Assembly (NCBI GenBank): GCA_036337945.1
Contig: JAYZDF010000109.1
Span: 1-17,555, forward strand
DNA length: 17,555 bases
Source: JAYZDF01 sp036337945
Lineage (GTDB): Bacteria; Myxococcota; Kuafuiibacteriia; Kuafuiibacteriales; Kuafuiibacteriaceae
Reading direction: 5' to 3'
The notes under the pieces are model-generated. The model had not been told where the DNA came from. It ran no database searches and saw only the letters and a list, made by a program, of their open reading frames with translations. Positions 6,687 to 14,835 of this stretch are shown here, in pieces; the stretch's first letter is position 1, and every line of letters begins with the position of its first letter. A program made the translations under genes and the position numbers.

Positions 6687-7947
6687 CCATGCTTTCTTTC
6701 ATGACTTGCACGGTGCGAAGTAAATCTTCATTACTAAAACTGAACGGAGGCATCAAAACCATCACGGTGCCAAGGGGTCGAAGCAAAACTCCTCGATTTC
6801 GAGATTCCTTGGCTACTCGATAGGCTACTCGGTCACGGGAATCGGAATGTCTGAGTTCTAGACCAACCATAAGGCCGCGTTGTCGAATTTCTACGACTCG
6901 ATCATCTGAGTGAAAGGGCTCGAGAGCTTCAGTCAAAATCTCGATCATTTCTTGAACGCGTCCCGTACTGGCAACTTCTTCGAGAGCCTCAAGCGCCGCA
7001 CTTGAAGCAGCACAACCAAGTGCATTGCCGGTAAAGGTGTGACCGTGGAAAAATGTCTTCTCACCCGTTGGTTGACCGTCGGAGAATGGTTCGAATACAT
7101 GGTCGCGGACGACGGTAGCCGCCATGGGTAAATATCCACCACTCAGGCCTTTGGCGAGACACAGAATATCCGGCACAACGTTTTCGTGGTCGACAGCAAA
7201 TCTCCGTCCAGTTCTCCAAAAACCGGTTGCCACCTCATCTGCGATAAATAGTCCTCCGGTGTTTTGGCAGGCATCTGCAACCGCCTTCACATAACCATTT
7301 GGCTGAGTGATCATGCCGGCTGCACCTTGCATGAGCGGCTCAATGATGACCGCGCAGAGTTCGTCACCAGCCTCTTGAATCATTTTCACCGAGCCCTCGA
7401 TGTTATGTGGGAGTTTCTGAACATCAAATACCAAGTGATCAAAATGACGATGAAACCAAGAAGAATATCCGAGAGACACCGAACCCATGGTGTCTCCATG
7501 ATAGGCCTCCGCAAGACTCAGAATTTTGGTTCGTGGTTTGTCGTGTTTGAGGCGTGAGTACTGAACAGCAATTTTGAGCGCGATTTCGACCGAGGTTGCA
7601 CCGGCATCGCTAAAGAATGTTCGATTGAGATCTCCCGGGCAGATTGCTGCGAGTCGAGTCGCAAGCTCAATCGACGGAGTTCCCGCGAGTCCGAGCAGGG
7701 TAGAGTGGGCAATCTTGTCGAGTTGGTCACGAATCGCGGCGTCAATTTTTTCAACGCGATGGCCAAGCGTGTTGCACCACAGGCTTGAGATCGCATCTAG
7801 GTATCTTTTGCCTTCAATGTCGATGATCTCATTTCCTTCGGCGCGGTCGATGATAATGATTGGTTCAGCTTCAGAGCCCCAGATCCCGTGATGAGTGAAC
7901 GGGTGCCAGATATGTCGTTGGTCTAAAGTTTTGAGGTCAGTTGTCAT
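6673..7947 (-). CDS. bioA: Adenosylmethionine--8-amino-7-oxononanoate aminotransferase
   Basis: A PLP-dependent class III aminotransferase that converts KAPA to DAPA in biotin synthesis, normally with S-adenosylmethionine as amino donor. Seen: HIWHPFTHH near the N-terminus, DAISSLWCNTLGH (substrate-site Trp), FFSDAGATSVEIALKIA, AYHGDTMGSVSLGYSSWFH, IADEVATGFWRTG and LCLAKGLSGGYLP with the Schiff-base Lys266, then HGHTFTGNALGCAA. ATG is chosen as start (424 residues), with AAGTGAG seven bases ahead; a GTG four codons earlier is possible. Its start lies inside the end of bioF, so translation is coupled. The WHPFT and SLWC features separate it from ornithine and acetylornithine aminotransferases. 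Whether the donor is AdoMet or lysine, as in some Bacillus enzymes, cannot be told by eye. Confidence 0.95.
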   Translation of the reverse strand: MTTDLKTLDQRHIWHPFTHHGIWGSEAEPIIIIDRAEGNEIIDIEGKRYLDAISSLWCNTLGHRVEKIDAAIRDQLDKIAHSTLLGLAGTPSIELATRLAAICPGDLNRTFFSDAGATSVEIALKIAVQYSRLKHDKPRTKILSLAEAYHGDTMGSVSLGYSSWFHRHFDHLVFDVQKLPHNIEGSVKMIQEAGDELCAVIIEPLMQGAAGMITQPNGYVKAVADACQNTGGLFIADEVATGFWRTGRRFAVDHENVVPDILCLAKGLSGGYLPMAATVVRDHVFEPFSDGQPTGEKTFFHGHTFTGNALGCAASSAALEALEEVASTGRVQEMIEILTEALEPFHSDDRVVEIRQRGLMVGLELRHSDSRDRVAYRVAKESRNRGVLLRPLGTVMVLMPPFSFSNEDLLRTVQVMKESMDAIM

Positions 7948-9130
7948 CGGTAAACTCACTTAGTGTCTGCACTAATTTGTCCAAATGTTCTTTGGTATGG
8001 TCGGCGCGCAGGCTCAAGCGAATTCGTGATGTACCTTCTGGAACTGTGGGCGGTCGAATGGCAACGACCAGAATTCCTCGGGTTTCTAGAAAGGATTGTA
8101 TGTCGAGCGCTCTTTTTGGAGTGCCAACGACAATCGGGAGAATAGGGCCATCCGCGTCTTTCGAAACTAAGAATCCTAGATTCGCCTCATTGAGGGCTTT
8201 TCTCAGATAATCGATATTCTCGCTGAGCTGCTCAAAGGGTCTTTCGTCGATGATAACTCGAAGCGCTGCACGAGTGGCTGCGGCCAAAGCTGAGGGTAGG
8301 GCTGTGGAGTAGATAAAGGTCCGTGCAAAGTTCGACAACCATCGGATAGTCGTCGTTTTTGCTGCAATGAAGGCGCCATGGGTCCCAAAGGCCTTTCCGA
8401 GAGTACCTATGATGATGTCGGTGTCTGCCGTGAGCCCAAATTTATGCACCAGGCCGCGACCCTCTCCATCGATACCCGTTGCATGAGCTTCATCGACAAC
8501 CAAACCAGCATTGAACTTTTTCTTGAGCGCGACCAGGTCGTCTAAAGGCGCAATATCGCCATCCATAGAAAAGCGAGACTCAGTCACAATCACTTTGTTG
8601 ACGCCTTCATGGGCGATAAGTGCTTTCTCCAAAAATGCGGTGTCACGGTGAGGATAAATAACAAGGTCAGCGCCCGATTGTCTGCATCCATCAATGATTG
8701 AGGCGTGGTTGAGTTGGTCCGAAAAAATAACTAAGTCTTCTTTTTCTCGGCGATATAAACGCCCAATGGCATCGAGCACACCAAGGTTAGCTTGGTATCC
8801 ATTGGTCATAAGAAGAGCAGCTTCAGTACCTTTGAAGTCCGCTAGTTCACGTTCTAGAGATTGAATTACAGGTGAGTTACCGGTGACGAGACGGCTGGCG
8901 CTGCTAGAACTACCACTGGCGTCAAGTTCGTCCTTGAAGGCTTGAACGATTTTTGGGTGATGAGAGATTCCCAAATACCCGTTGCTGGCAAAATTTAGGA
9001 ATGCTTTGCCGTCGATGGTTACGGAGGCGGTCTGAGGACCTTCGATCGGACGTTCGTTTTGGTCTCTGAGTAGTCCCAGGCGTTCTCGTTGTGTGACGAG
9101 TTGCTCTATTCTCTGGGAGAAATGGTTCAC
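7937..9130 (-). CDS. bioF: 8-amino-7-oxononanoate synthase
   Basis: A PLP-dependent alpha-oxoamine synthase condensing pimeloyl-thioester with alanine, the first committed step of the biotin ring. 397 residues from a GTG two bases after the bioB stop. Motifs: NFASNGYLGISHHP (46-59), GSSSSASRLVTGN (73-85), the aromatic-poor stacking region NGYQANLGVLDAI, FSDQLNHASIIDG, VVDEAHATGIDGEGRG, and the Schiff-base segment GTLGKAFGTHGAF with Lys246. Glycine C-acetyltransferase (Kbl) and 5-aminolevulinate synthase share the fold; placement between bioB and bioA makes BioF the right call. Its last codons contain the bioA start. Confidence 0.95.
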   Translation of the reverse strand: MNHFSQRIEQLVTQRERLGLLRDQNERPIEGPQTASVTIDGKAFLNFASNGYLGISHHPKIVQAFKDELDASGSSSSASRLVTGNSPVIQSLERELADFKGTEAALLMTNGYQANLGVLDAIGRLYRREKEDLVIFSDQLNHASIIDGCRQSGADLVIYPHRDTAFLEKALIAHEGVNKVIVTESRFSMDGDIAPLDDLVALKKKFNAGLVVDEAHATGIDGEGRGLVHKFGLTADTDIIIGTLGKAFGTHGAFIAAKTTTIRWLSNFARTFIYSTALPSALAAATRAALRVIIDERPFEQLSENIDYLRKALNEANLGFLVSKDADGPILPIVVGTPKRALDIQSFLETRGILVVAIRPPTVPEGTSRIRLSLRADHTKEHLDKLVQTLSEFTDDN

Positions 9131-9132
9131 AG

Positions 9133-10227
9133 TTACAGAACTCGCAGACGACTCTTTTGCTTGTGGTACTTTTCGGCATGCTCGTCAGCGGCCATGGGCG
9201 CTGTTTGTGCAATCTTTTTGACGTGGTCCGGTGCTTCGTCACTCTGCGTGATCCCTACGGCTTTGAGACCCAATTCTTCCAGCATTTCTTGGTCCTTAAC
9301 CGCTCCTCTTCCCGGCGTGGTGAGATAGTTCCCAACCATGGTACCATTTGCACCCGCGTCGAACATACGGTGCTGTTGCTCCTTCAACTGAACTTCCCGT
9401 CCACCACAAACAAAAATCTCTTGGCGTGGCATCATCAGTCTGGCGACGGCAATGATCTTGAGACAATCCTCAGGTGTCAGGTCCCAAGTATCTTCAAGTG
9501 GAGTTCCTGGTTGAGGGTTCAAGAAGTTTAGAGGAATGCTGTCGACGTCCAGGTCTCGTAATTCTTGTAGAAATTCAATGCGCTGTTCTTTTGATTCACC
9601 CATGCCGAAAATACCACCAGAGCACACGTGCAGGCCGAGAGATTTGGCATGCCTGATTGCATCGACTTCTTCTTCATAACTGTGGGTTTTCACAATGTCG
9701 GGATGAAAACTTCTAGCGGTCTCAAGATTATGATGGAAAGCTTGCAGGCCGGCGTCACGAAGTCGTTCTAGATCGGCTTTACCCATCAAACCTAACGACG
9801 CACAACTCATCATTGAGGTTTGTTCACGAATACCTCGTAGAGCGGATTCTACTTCACGAAGTTCTTCTTCCTTTTGTAGACGTGTACCTGAAACGACGAT
9901 AGAGAATTCGCCTGCACCTTCTTGGTCAGCTTGGATTGCTTCCTCAACAATCGTTTCAGCTTTCTTCAATGGGTAGACCGGTGCTTCCGTGTCGAAATGA
10001 GCCGACTGGCTGCAAAATGCGCAAGATTCAGCGCAGCGTCCGCTTTTGGCATTCGTAATTCCGCAAAAACGGATCTCGTTTCCTTTGTAGTTTTCTCGAG
10101 TCGCTTTTGCACGCTGCAGTAACGCTTCGAGCTCGTCACCCTCAACGTCTAAGAGCGCGCGGGCCTCATCGATAGTGATGCCTTCGAGACCAGGGACTTG
10201 AGTGGAATATGTAGAAGCTTCCGACAT
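9133..10227 (-). CDS. bioB: Biotin synthase (radical SAM)
   Basis: Inserts sulfur into dethiobiotin using a [4Fe-4S] radical-SAM cluster and a sacrificial [2Fe-2S] cluster. From the ATG chosen (364 residues; TTG at 10263 would add 12) it has the radical-SAM triad in GRCAESCAFCSQS, at Cys65, 69 and 72. The cysteines and Arg of the second cluster are in MMSCASLGLMG, HVCSGGIFGMGE and VCGGREVQL. LNFLNPQPGTPLE and NYLTTPGRG are typical of BioB. There is no strong ribosome binding site at either start. It is the first bio gene after the HEAT-repeat gene, about 70 bases downstream, and two bases separate it from bioF. No BirA-type operator is visible in the gap, so the trio may be transcribed from the HEAT gene promoter. 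Confidence 0.96.
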   Translation of the reverse strand: MSEASTYSTQVPGLEGITIDEARALLDVEGDELEALLQRAKATRENYKGNEIRFCGITNAKSGRCAESCAFCSQSAHFDTEAPVYPLKKAETIVEEAIQADQEGAGEFSIVVSGTRLQKEEELREVESALRGIREQTSMMSCASLGLMGKADLERLRDAGLQAFHHNLETARSFHPDIVKTHSYEEEVDAIRHAKSLGLHVCSGGIFGMGESKEQRIEFLQELRDLDVDSIPLNFLNPQPGTPLEDTWDLTPEDCLKIIAVARLMMPRQEIFVCGGREVQLKEQQHRMFDAGANGTMVGNYLTTPGRGAVKDQEMLEELGLKAVGITQSDEAPDHVKKIAQTAPMAADEHAEKYHKQKSRLRVL

Positions 10228-10299
10228 AAGTGTTGCCGTATGATCTCGGTTTGAAATAGGCAAGAGCCACCGAGAAACTTCGAGCAGAACCAGGGGAAT

Positions 10300-12465
10300 T
10301 TAGTTCGTTTTGTACTTTTCTCGGAGTGAGGCAAGCCCAAGACGCGCTGCGTCTCGAACGTCTTGACTCTCATCTGAATTACAGGCCTCAAGTAGGTCGA
10401 TATCAGCTTTGTGACCGGAATTACCTATGACCCGACAGGCTGCCGCGAGCAGAAAGTCCGGTGGCGGATGACGTGATGCGGCAAAGCGCTTGAAACGTTG
10501 CATCTTCGAGCCGTATTTGTCTTCGATAAGTAACCGAATTCCTTCAAGAGATTCCTCTTTTACTTCTTTGCTGATACCCGGCTTATCGATCACTGCTCCG
10601 AGGGAGGCCAGGGCTTGTAAGCGCATGCCACCTGGCTCACGTTCATTTCGCAATATTTTTAGGAGCGTTCGTATCGAGGCGTCGGCCGTCTTGGGAGCGC
10701 TTGCTACGGCAAGTGCAGCGTTTCTTCGAAGCTCAGGGTCAGAATCTTCGAGTGCTCGACTGATTATTCGTGATGATCGCTCAGGAGCGAGAGATGCCAT
10801 TGTCTTCAGGGCTTCTGATCTTACTTGTGGATGGATATGTTCGAATAATTGAGCGACTTGATTATATGCCGCCTCGTGCTCGGTTTTTCTCAGTGCGATC
10901 ATTACGCCGCGTAGCACTCTCCAGCTTCGTTCGTGGTCCTCAAGAAGTCTTAGGGTGTCATCTGGGATATCCCATGCTCGTCGCACCAATTCGTCAATAC
11001 ACCATTGCTGCAATTGAGGAAGGTCCGCATGCTCTAATACAGCAATGAGCAGCATCAGCGCTGCCTCCGGCTCAAACATACGAGCGATGTTTAGGCAGTC
11101 TTCATTGGGCCCCATTGGATTGAGGATTTCTTTTTGCAGAGCTTCAATCGATTCCTCAGTGGCAAGGTTTTGTAAACTCTCGTACGCAACTTTAGCTCCC
11201 CCAACAGGAACAGGGAATTCACCTTTTGCGTATTTGTAGATGGTGGCAATCAGGTCATTCGCCGTCTCCCATTTAGACATATCAAGAAGTGTCTCTGCAG
11301 CAAGTCGAAGGTCTCGTATTGTTGCGGCGAAGGGCTCGTCTTCTCCAGAATGGTCCATCTCTTCGAAAAGTCGATCAGGAGATTCTAGTGCTGCCTCCGC
11401 GAGGGCATTTGCTCGAATGAATGTCCTCGCCGATGCTGAGAGATTGTCTAAGTCGATATATCCGTTCGTATAGAGGACAGCCAAGGCGTGAGCAGCTGGT
11501 TTGTCGCTTCTTGAAATCAATGTTCGGAGCATCAATTTTATGAGTCGAGCTCGGCAGCGACGGTCATCGGCATGTTCTTCTTGTTCTGAATCTTCCCGTA
11601 ACCACGGTTCAGACATTTCAACAGCAACTTCCGGTACAAGGCTTTCGCCAAGACCTAGGATCAAGTGCTCTTCCGCTTCGGCACGTGTCATTACTTCTTC
11701 CTGCCCTTGAAGTGCTTCACCGAGATGTCGTGCGAGCGCGAGGAGTAGAGGAGCTTGCTGTATCCCTCGGAGAATATCATCCATGAGGCGGCTCTTGATT
11801 GTTCGCATTTCATCTACACTTGCGTTGGCGAGCATCGGAATCATTCTAAGGTCCTTACGTAGCCGGGTTAGAGCGAGCTCTGCGCGCCACGGGATAGAAC
11901 CTTTGAGGCCCTTAATACGATCTTCGTTGAATACAATGGAGACACCGCGAACACCTGAACTAGCGAGGTCTCGTGACATGGCTTCGCCGGGGTGAGTAAT
12001 GTTCATGTCCGGTGCTTGCGTCATACGCTCAATAAATTTCTCGAAATGTTCTTGAGTAAGGTCTTGAGCCAGAGTGAATGAGAGTAAGCCTTGTCGATGA
12101 AAAAACTCGACGAGTTTCGGTGTAAATGTTCGCCCTGTGCCCTCAGCCAGTACGTCTCTCATGAGCTGGATATCGTTATCACCGTCATAGAGCGCGACAT
12201 CCTCTTCAGCGGTTTCGCCGCGAGAGAAGCTCAGTTGAAATGAAAACTCGTGACCCCTCATTTCCATGAGATTCACAAAATCGTCATAGAGACCCAATAA
12301 TGCCTTACGTCCTTCAGGATGGTCGACGGAGTAGTAGCCCGTCCGACACATCGCCTTGGTCATACCGAGGACAAAATCAGCCATTTCTGGGTCGATGCTT
12401 TGACCGAGCAGAGAGGGGGCGACCGATTGGCCTTCCTCAACCGGTGACTCGATGTTTGCCGACAT
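10300..12465 (-). CDS. HEAT-repeat protein with myxobacterial-type N-terminal domain
   Basis: 721 residues from ATG (a TTG two codons earlier is also open); no signal peptide or membrane segment. The N-terminal 150 residues (YYSVDHPEGRKALLGLYDDF; KLVEFFHRQGLLSFTLAQDL; LTQEHFEKFIERM) match a pattern I recall from many uncharacterised deltaproteobacterial proteins: a HP-containing helix, then a Phe-x-x-x-Gly-Ile/Leu segment, then an LTxEEL helix. The middle is helical and featureless. HEAT/armadillo-like repeats occupy about 530-625 and 670-718 (HPQVRSEALKTMASL, DPELRRNAALAVASA, SQDVRDAARLGLASL). HEAT arrays are scaffolds for protein contacts. It is divergent from the kinase gene and just upstream of bioB. 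Function unknown; a partnership with the kinase is only suggested by position. Confidence 0.88.
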   Translation of the reverse strand: MSANIESPVEEGQSVAPSLLGQSIDPEMADFVLGMTKAMCRTGYYSVDHPEGRKALLGLYDDFVNLMEMRGHEFSFQLSFSRGETAEEDVALYDGDNDIQLMRDVLAEGTGRTFTPKLVEFFHRQGLLSFTLAQDLTQEHFEKFIERMTQAPDMNITHPGEAMSRDLASSGVRGVSIVFNEDRIKGLKGSIPWRAELALTRLRKDLRMIPMLANASVDEMRTIKSRLMDDILRGIQQAPLLLALARHLGEALQGQEEVMTRAEAEEHLILGLGESLVPEVAVEMSEPWLREDSEQEEHADDRRCRARLIKLMLRTLISRSDKPAAHALAVLYTNGYIDLDNLSASARTFIRANALAEAALESPDRLFEEMDHSGEDEPFAATIRDLRLAAETLLDMSKWETANDLIATIYKYAKGEFPVPVGGAKVAYESLQNLATEESIEALQKEILNPMGPNEDCLNIARMFEPEAALMLLIAVLEHADLPQLQQWCIDELVRRAWDIPDDTLRLLEDHERSWRVLRGVMIALRKTEHEAAYNQVAQLFEHIHPQVRSEALKTMASLAPERSSRIISRALEDSDPELRRNAALAVASAPKTADASIRTLLKILRNEREPGGMRLQALASLGAVIDKPGISKEVKEESLEGIRLLIEDKYGSKMQRFKRFAASRHPPPDFLLAAACRVIGNSGHKADIDLLEACNSDESQDVRDAARLGLASLREKYKTN

Positions 12466-12622
12466 GTACAAAGTCTAAACCCAAAAGGAGATAGACCCAA
12501 GCAGGGCAGGGTATAACATAGTGCGTAATCGATCGAGAGCGATTTTGCGTCGGGCATGGATGTGATAAGGGTAGGGAGCCGTAACGCTTTCACAAAGCAT
12601 AACGGATTTTTGGACTACTTAT
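12466..12622. promoter_or_regulatory. Divergent intergenic region between HEAT and kinase genes
   Basis: About 157 bases must hold promoters for both divergent genes. TATAAC at 12512 (and TTATAC on the other strand) resembles a -10 box, but neither has a good -35 at the right distance. The sequence AATCG-ATCGAGAG-CGATT is a short inverted repeat near the middle and might be an operator. Neither start codon has a clear ribosome binding site. Confidence 0.35.
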
Positions 12623-14389
12623 ATGAATCAATCTGCAAAACAAGATCCGATGATTGGCCGTGTAATTGCGGACCGTTACCGACTAGAAGCCCGAGCCGGT
12701 GAAGGAGGGATTGGAGCGGTTTATCGCGCACGACATCTTCTCATTGACCGGATTGTCGCGGTAAAGATTTTGCAGCCCTTGCGACGAGGGGAATCACACC
12801 ACCGAGATTGGTTTTTGAGAGAGGCCCGAGCGGCGAACCGTGTTAATCATGCGAACATCGTGGACATCTACGATTTTGGTGATGATCGCGACGGCCTTTA
12901 TTACCTCGTTATGGAGTACTTGCATGGTTCTCCTCTGTCTCACGTGATTGCGCGCGGCCCGATGCCCGTCGGTCGTGCCGTTGACCTTATGGAGCAAATT
13001 TGCGCAGCACTCGCACGTGCACACGATCTCGGGGTCGTCCATCGCGATATCAAGAGTGATAATGTCTTCCTAACCGAGCGTGGTGGTCGTCAAGACTACG
13101 TGAAAGTTTTTGATTTTGGTCTCGCTTCACTAAAACACGACGGGCGCCTAGCACCCGAAGGCGCGGTTTTCGGCACCCCTGAGTATATGTCTCCGGAGCA
13201 AACGCGGGGAGAAGACGCGACGCCAGCCTCGGACCTTTACGCCCTAGGAGTACTGTTTTTCGAAATGGTGACCGGCCGTCTCCCTTTTCTAAATAACGAC
13301 CGGCAGAAGTTGCTTGAAATGCATCGAACGGTTCAAGCAGAAAGTCCGAAAGTATATGAGCCAGATGTTCCTGACCGAACGGCCGAAGTTATTCTAAAAT
13401 TGTTGGAGAAGACCGCGAGCGACCGTTTTCGTGATGCTCACCATTTACATGAAGAGATCAAAAAAATGCAGCGAGAAGCGCCGAGAGCTTTGTCTTGGTC
13501 TCCCGCAAAATCAGCCGATAGCTCGCGACCGAAAAACAGCAAGAAAAACCGAGTGGCGGTGACCAGTGGTGTTGCGGCTTGGGCGCTACGTTCAGTTATG
13601 TTTGGACGAATGGTGGCAAGTGCAGAAATTAAAGGAACTGCATTGCCTCTCGTTCAGCGTTCCCTGGGAGATATGTGGATGTTTTGTACCTCGGCTGCGC
13701 GAGTCGAAAGCGAAATTGCAGCAGAAGCAAGTCGTGTACAGCATTACGAACGTCGTTCACGGGATTTACGAGCTCAGTTAGGTCGTCAAATCGCTGAACT
13801 TGCAACAGAAGAGTCAAGGCTCGTTCGTTCGGTAGCGGATGCAGAGGCAAAAGCTGAAGCTATCCGAAGAGACGCACAACAAGCTCGTGATCGACTCGAC
13901 ATGCAATGGAGCGAAATTGCAAAACTTGAGGCAGCGGGCGAACAACAAGAACTGAGAAAAGCCTATGAAAGCGCTGGTGCGGCAAGAGTGCGTTTCTCAC
14001 AAAGGTCTCAGGAACTCGCGAAGACCGAGATTGAAATCAGCAATATGAAGACAAAAGCTCGCAATATGGGCCGTCGTATCATCGAGCTTAGAGAGTCACT
14101 TGATCGTCAGGCCGACCGGTTGGACGCAAGCTTATCGGACGCGCGTCGAAAAATGGCTTCGAGTGGTCGTAACCGCGCTCAAGTACTCCGTGACCTTGAA
14201 GACTCTGCGCTAGCTCTGCTCAACGAACTCGAAAACCGCCCTGAACTCAGCGATTTGTTTTCTGAAATGGAAGCACTGGTCGGACCGCTTAATCGGATTC
14301 CAGGTAGAGCGTCAGCCATGGATTTAGACGAGATTTCGAAGAACCCGGAACACAATACGGTACTGACAAGTCTCCACGTAAAGCAATAA
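12623..14389 (+). CDS. Ser/Thr protein kinase with C-terminal coiled coil
   Basis: A 588-residue Hanks-type kinase. The kinase domain spans about 15-285: P-loop GEGGIGAVY (26-34), Lys48 in VAVKIL, HRDIKSDN (140-147), DFG (164-166), GTPEYMSPEQ (184-193), SDLYALGVLFFEMVTGRLPF and a final Arg of SDRF. All catalytic residues are present, so it should be active. The GGMG common in bacterial relatives is GGIG here. A Lys/Ser-rich linker follows. Residues about 355-530 then form a long, strongly charged heptad-like coiled coil rich in Arg, Glu, Ala and Gln, followed by a Leu-rich tail. No transmembrane segment or PASTA domain is present, so it is cytosolic or peripheral. The coiled coil probably drives dimerisation or acts as a scaffold. 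It is divergent from the HEAT gene and convergent with the globin gene. Substrates unknown. Confidence 0.93.
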   Translation: MNQSAKQDPMIGRVIADRYRLEARAGEGGIGAVYRARHLLIDRIVAVKILQPLRRGESHHRDWFLREARAANRVNHANIVDIYDFGDDRDGLYYLVMEYLHGSPLSHVIARGPMPVGRAVDLMEQICAALARAHDLGVVHRDIKSDNVFLTERGGRQDYVKVFDFGLASLKHDGRLAPEGAVFGTPEYMSPEQTRGEDATPASDLYALGVLFFEMVTGRLPFLNNDRQKLLEMHRTVQAESPKVYEPDVPDRTAEVILKLLEKTASDRFRDAHHLHEEIKKMQREAPRALSWSPAKSADSSRPKNSKKNRVAVTSGVAAWALRSVMFGRMVASAEIKGTALPLVQRSLGDMWMFCTSAARVESEIAAEASRVQHYERRSRDLRAQLGRQIAELATEESRLVRSVADAEAKAEAIRRDAQQARDRLDMQWSEIAKLEAAGEQQELRKAYESAGAARVRFSQRSQELAKTEIEISNMKTKARNMGRRIIELRESLDRQADRLDASLSDARRKMASSGRNRAQVLRDLEDSALALLNELENRPELSDLFSEMEALVGPLNRIPGRASAMDLDEISKNPEHNTVLTSLHVKQ

Positions 14390-14404
14390 ACGTAGTCGTT
14401 TATT
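14385..14404. terminator. Hairpin shared by the stops of two convergent genes
   Basis: Perfect arms AATAAACG and CGTTTATT with the four-base loop TAGT. The kinase TAA lies in the left arm and the globin TAA (other strand) in the right arm. The stem is AT-rich and no clear T run follows on either strand, so efficiency as an intrinsic terminator is doubtful, but position and symmetry suit a bidirectional terminator. Confidence 0.5.
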
Positions 14405-14816
14405 CACCAAACATCTTAAGCCGACGCTTCGCTTTGGTGTGATCACATTCTGAACCAGAATCAGAAGTGACTTGAGCTCTGAGTTTTTGGTTATGGTCAA
14501 TCCAGGCATCTCTGACATGCTGAGGAAGCTGGTGCTTTTCCATTGATTCCCGCAAGATTTGAAGACGTCGCTCAAATTGTCCCCCGAGAATGGGGTGCTT
14601 CGCGTGAGCCTTTCGAATTGTTTTTCCTTCGTATTTCATATCACTCGCGCCAAGAGCGATGCACGTCATCTGTGTTTCGACCCGAATAAGTCGTTCTTTA
14701 TCTGCATTCCTGAAGTGAAACCCGATCATCATGTCTTCAAATACTTCGTCGTAGAAGGTTCTAAGTATCTCTTCGATGGCCTCTTTTCCGCCAGCTTGTT
14801 CGTACAAGGTAGTCAT
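14400..14816 (-). CDS. Truncated haemoglobin, group I-like
   Basis: A 138-residue small haem protein of the 2-on-2 globin family, which binds O2, NO or related ligands. It opens with TLYEQAGGKEAIEEILRTFY, the usual helix A/B start with a Tyr at the distal B10 region (Tyr22). It continues with FHFRNADKERLIRVETQM, a short MKYEGKTIRKAHAKHPI segment containing the likely proximal His71, then QFERRLQILRESMEKHQLP. The length is a little above the 120-130 residues usual for the group because of a basic C-terminal tail (CDHTKAKRRLKMF). AHA-x-H-P-I favours group I, but subgroup assignment by eye is uncertain. It is last in the queG operon, 15 bases after the BtpA-like gene, with AGGA 11 bases ahead of the ATG. 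Confidence 0.88.
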   Translation of the reverse strand: MTTLYEQAGGKEAIEEILRTFYDEVFEDMMIGFHFRNADKERLIRVETQMTCIALGASDMKYEGKTIRKAHAKHPILGGQFERRLQILRESMEKHQLPQHVRDAWIDHNQKLRAQVTSDSGSECDHTKAKRRLKMFGE

Positions 14817-14821
14817 GATTA

Positions 14822-14835
14822 CTAAAGTCCTTTAG
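14822..14835 (-). promoter_or_regulatory. Palindrome holding the globin ribosome binding site
   Basis: Read on the minus strand, CTAAAG-GA-CTTTAG is a perfect palindrome. It contains the TAA of the BtpA-like gene and the AGGA ahead of the globin ATG. Pairing would hide the ribosome binding site unless ribosomes finishing the upstream gene open it. The stem is short, so this is a weak proposal. Confidence 0.3.

Noticed and set aside
10228..10299. BirA operator or riboswitch ahead of bioB
   Set aside because: No TTGTAAACC-type dyad and no structured leader visible in the short gap.
14324..14825. Extra small frames over the globin gene on both strands
   Set aside because: They cover the conserved globin frame and have no recognisable product.
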